Source of the DNA: DATMNI01 sp035570275 | Lineage (GTDB): Bacteria; Acidobacteriota; Terriglobia; Bryobacterales; Bryobacteraceae | NCBI GenBank assembly: GCA_035570275.1 | Contig: DATMNI010000404.1 | Location: 1 to 33,196, forward strand | Direction of reading: 5' to 3' | DNA length: 33,196 nt | Shown: one piece after another, positions 32,160-33,196 of the stretch | Layout of the letters: every line of letters begins with the position of its first letter | How positions within the stretch are numbered: the stretch's first letter is position 1 | The notes under the pieces: generated by a model | Databases searched by the model: none | The model's input: only the letters and a program-made list of their open reading frames with translations | Told to the model about the DNA's origin: nothing | Program-made: the position numbers and the translations under genes

Positions 32160-32906
32160 GACACCGATCGGCATCGTGGATTCTTCCACAATCTTGGCCA
32201 GCGCATCTCGCGTCGTCACGAGCGTGGGCTCGTCGAATCAGATGGGATGAGATGGCTCAAGAGCCACCGCGACGCTCGCCGCGTCTCCCGGTGTCATCGC
32301 GCCCGCCGCGTCCAGAACCCATTCGGCCGAAGCGCCCGCCAAACGCTGCATGTCCGCGTATTGCTGTCTCACCAGGTCAACGTAAGCGCGAAGTGGAATC
32401 ATAGCGTCGCGGATGGGCGCGGCGGTTGTGAAAGCCTGAATCCCCTGCCCTCTCGCGCGTTCGAGCGACGGCGCGGATTCGGCGGCGGTTGCGCCTTCCA
32501 GATGACCGAGCAGACGGGCCTTGAACCGGACGGGTCCGCCCAGATACCGGTAGATCGGTACGTTTTTCGCGCGGCTCACCAGGTCGAGCATGGCGTTGCT
32601 GACAGCCGCTTCCAACGCGGGCGCGCCGCGCAGTGCCGCGCGAACATATTCCGACTCCGTCGCGCGCCGGTCCGTGACGGCAGTCCGCGCCGCAACAATT
32701 TCCGCGGCCGGCGCAGGCCCGCCTTCTCCGTAGCCCACAAAGCCGCCCTGCGACTGTAGCCGCACGACGGTGTAACGGCGGTTCGAAACCGGTTCTTTTA
32801 CGCGCCACGCCCGGAATTGCGCGACCTTCAGCGGGTGATCTTCGGCGGCCGGAGGAGCGAACGCGATAGACCCCGCGCCACGGAGCTTACGGCTTTTGGT
32901 TGTCAT
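32160..32906 (-). pseudogene. Truncated enolase-superfamily gene with internal stop
   Basis: Starting at ATG 32906 the frame matches the enolase-like protein at 10893-11957 in layout: VKEPVSNRRYTVVRLQSQGG, NVPIYRYLGG and AMTPGDAASVAVALEPSHPI. At 32240-32238 a TGA stands where the paralogue has Trp in HPLWFDEP. Reading on in the same frame gives FDEPTLVTTRDALAKIVEES and TMPIG, so the stop looks like a TGG-to-TGA change. At about 32160 the similarity ends and the rest of the barrel is missing. An Asp (VLDAAG) is kept at the first metal-ligand position. The ATG overlaps the TGA of the VOC gene (ATGA), so it was once translationally coupled to it. Confidence 0.75.
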
Positions 32907-33196
32907 TTGATATAAGGATCCACGTTCTCTGAACAGCAGGGTTTCTGGACGGGTTTGCGCACCATGATTTCGGTCCGCGTGCTGTTTTTGTCGTAAAGCT
33001 GCAAGAGCCATCGCCCGTCGCGAGCGTTGATGCCCGGTGGCTTGGGAGGCGTGTAGCCGCGATCCATCACAGTTTTATAGACGGCCTGAATATCGAGAGT
33101 GCCGAGGCAGACGTGATGCCACACGCCGAGTTGCTGCGGAGTGGGTGGGCCCTCGTGCTGCACCATGTACTCGACCCAGTTATCGCCATCGGGCGT
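32903..33196 (-). CDS. VOC (glyoxalase/dioxygenase) superfamily protein, C-terminal part (runs off window)
   Basis: 98 codons open at the right window edge. The peptide contains DGDNWVEYMVQHEG, GVWHHVCLGTLDIQAVYKTV, MDRGYTPPKPP and RWLLQLYDKNSTRTEIMVRK. This is the beta-alpha-beta-beta-beta layout of a vicinal-oxygen-chelate module, with H in WHHVCLG and E in RTEIM as candidate metal ligands. Family members act as isomerases, lyases or dioxygenases; which one cannot be said from this half. The stop overlaps the ATG of the broken enolase gene by four bases (ATGA), which shows a shared operon. Confidence 0.75.
   Translation of the reverse strand, partial: TPDGDNWVEYMVQHEGPPTPQQLGVWHHVCLGTLDIQAVYKTVMDRGYTPPKPPGINARDGRWLLQLYDKNSTRTEIMVRKPVQKPCCSENVDPYIK

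Noticed and set aside
1..33196. CRISPR array, rRNA or phage structural genes
   Set aside because: No regularly spaced direct repeats, no rRNA-like sequence and no phage proteins were seen on either strand.

Overview
The window looks like high-GC chromosomal DNA of an acidobacterium of the Solibacteres/Bryobacterales type. Four things point there: acidobacterial duplicated orphan permease (ADOP, MacB/FtsX-like) fragments, planctomycete-type cytochrome (DUF1587/1595/1592/1588/1585) plus DUF1552 gene pairs, PQQ-type beta-propeller proteins, and many twin-arginine (TAT) or Sec signals on degradative enzymes. This assignment is inferred from gene content and was not checked against a database.

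Layout. (1) 1-1048, minus strand: the 5' end of one ADOP permease and the orphaned 3' end of another. (2) 1061-9526, plus strand: GH51 arabinofuranosidase, type-B carboxylesterase, a DUF1592-family diheme-motif protein, a DUF1552 protein and a small secreted protein. (3) 9566-15104, minus strand: a four-gene operon from a good sigma70-like promoter, encoding a sialate-O-acetylesterase-type SGNH esterase, an alpha/beta-hydrolase esterase, a degenerate enolase-superfamily protein and a TAT-tagged DgoD-like sugar-acid dehydratase. (4) 15251-17630, minus strand: a two-heme cytochrome c followed by a PQQ-type dehydrogenase. (5) 17.6-25.5 kb: a gene-poor, decayed stretch. It starts at a tRNA-Gly(CCC) 3' fragment (a likely integration scar) and holds at least four gene remnants: a signal-peptide protein before the tRNA scar, a YdcZ-type transporter tail, a frameshifted response-regulator receiver and a triply frameshifted, truncated MFS sugar-acid transporter. 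Three intact genes sit among them: a metallo-beta-lactamase-fold enzyme, a zinc-ribbon membrane protein and a cytochrome c/PQQ-propeller fusion. (6) 25497-30719, minus strand: a second DUF1592-DUF1552 pair, this time followed by an esterase. (7) 30.8-33.2 kb: a DDE (rve) transposase, then an enolase paralogue killed by an apparent Trp-to-stop change and truncation, overlapping an upstream VOC-family gene that runs off the window.

How the genes may work together. Arabinofuranosidase, two alpha/beta-hydrolase esterases, a carboxylesterase and an acetyl esterase suggest deacylation and debranching of plant or microbial polysaccharide outside the cytoplasm. The PQQ dehydrogenase, cytochromes and DUF1592 proteins could carry electrons from oxidised sugars. 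DgoD-like dehydratases and a (now broken) ACS-type transporter fit use of the resulting sugar acids. This pathway is inference. What the sequence shows directly is the gene order, the export signals, the heme motifs and the active-site residues.

Two recurrent sequence habits stand out: several genes have a TATACT-like -10 element only 6-14 bp before the start codon and no Shine-Dalgarno sequence (likely leaderless mRNAs), and several exported proteins carry Gly/Arg-rich (RGG-like) insertions.
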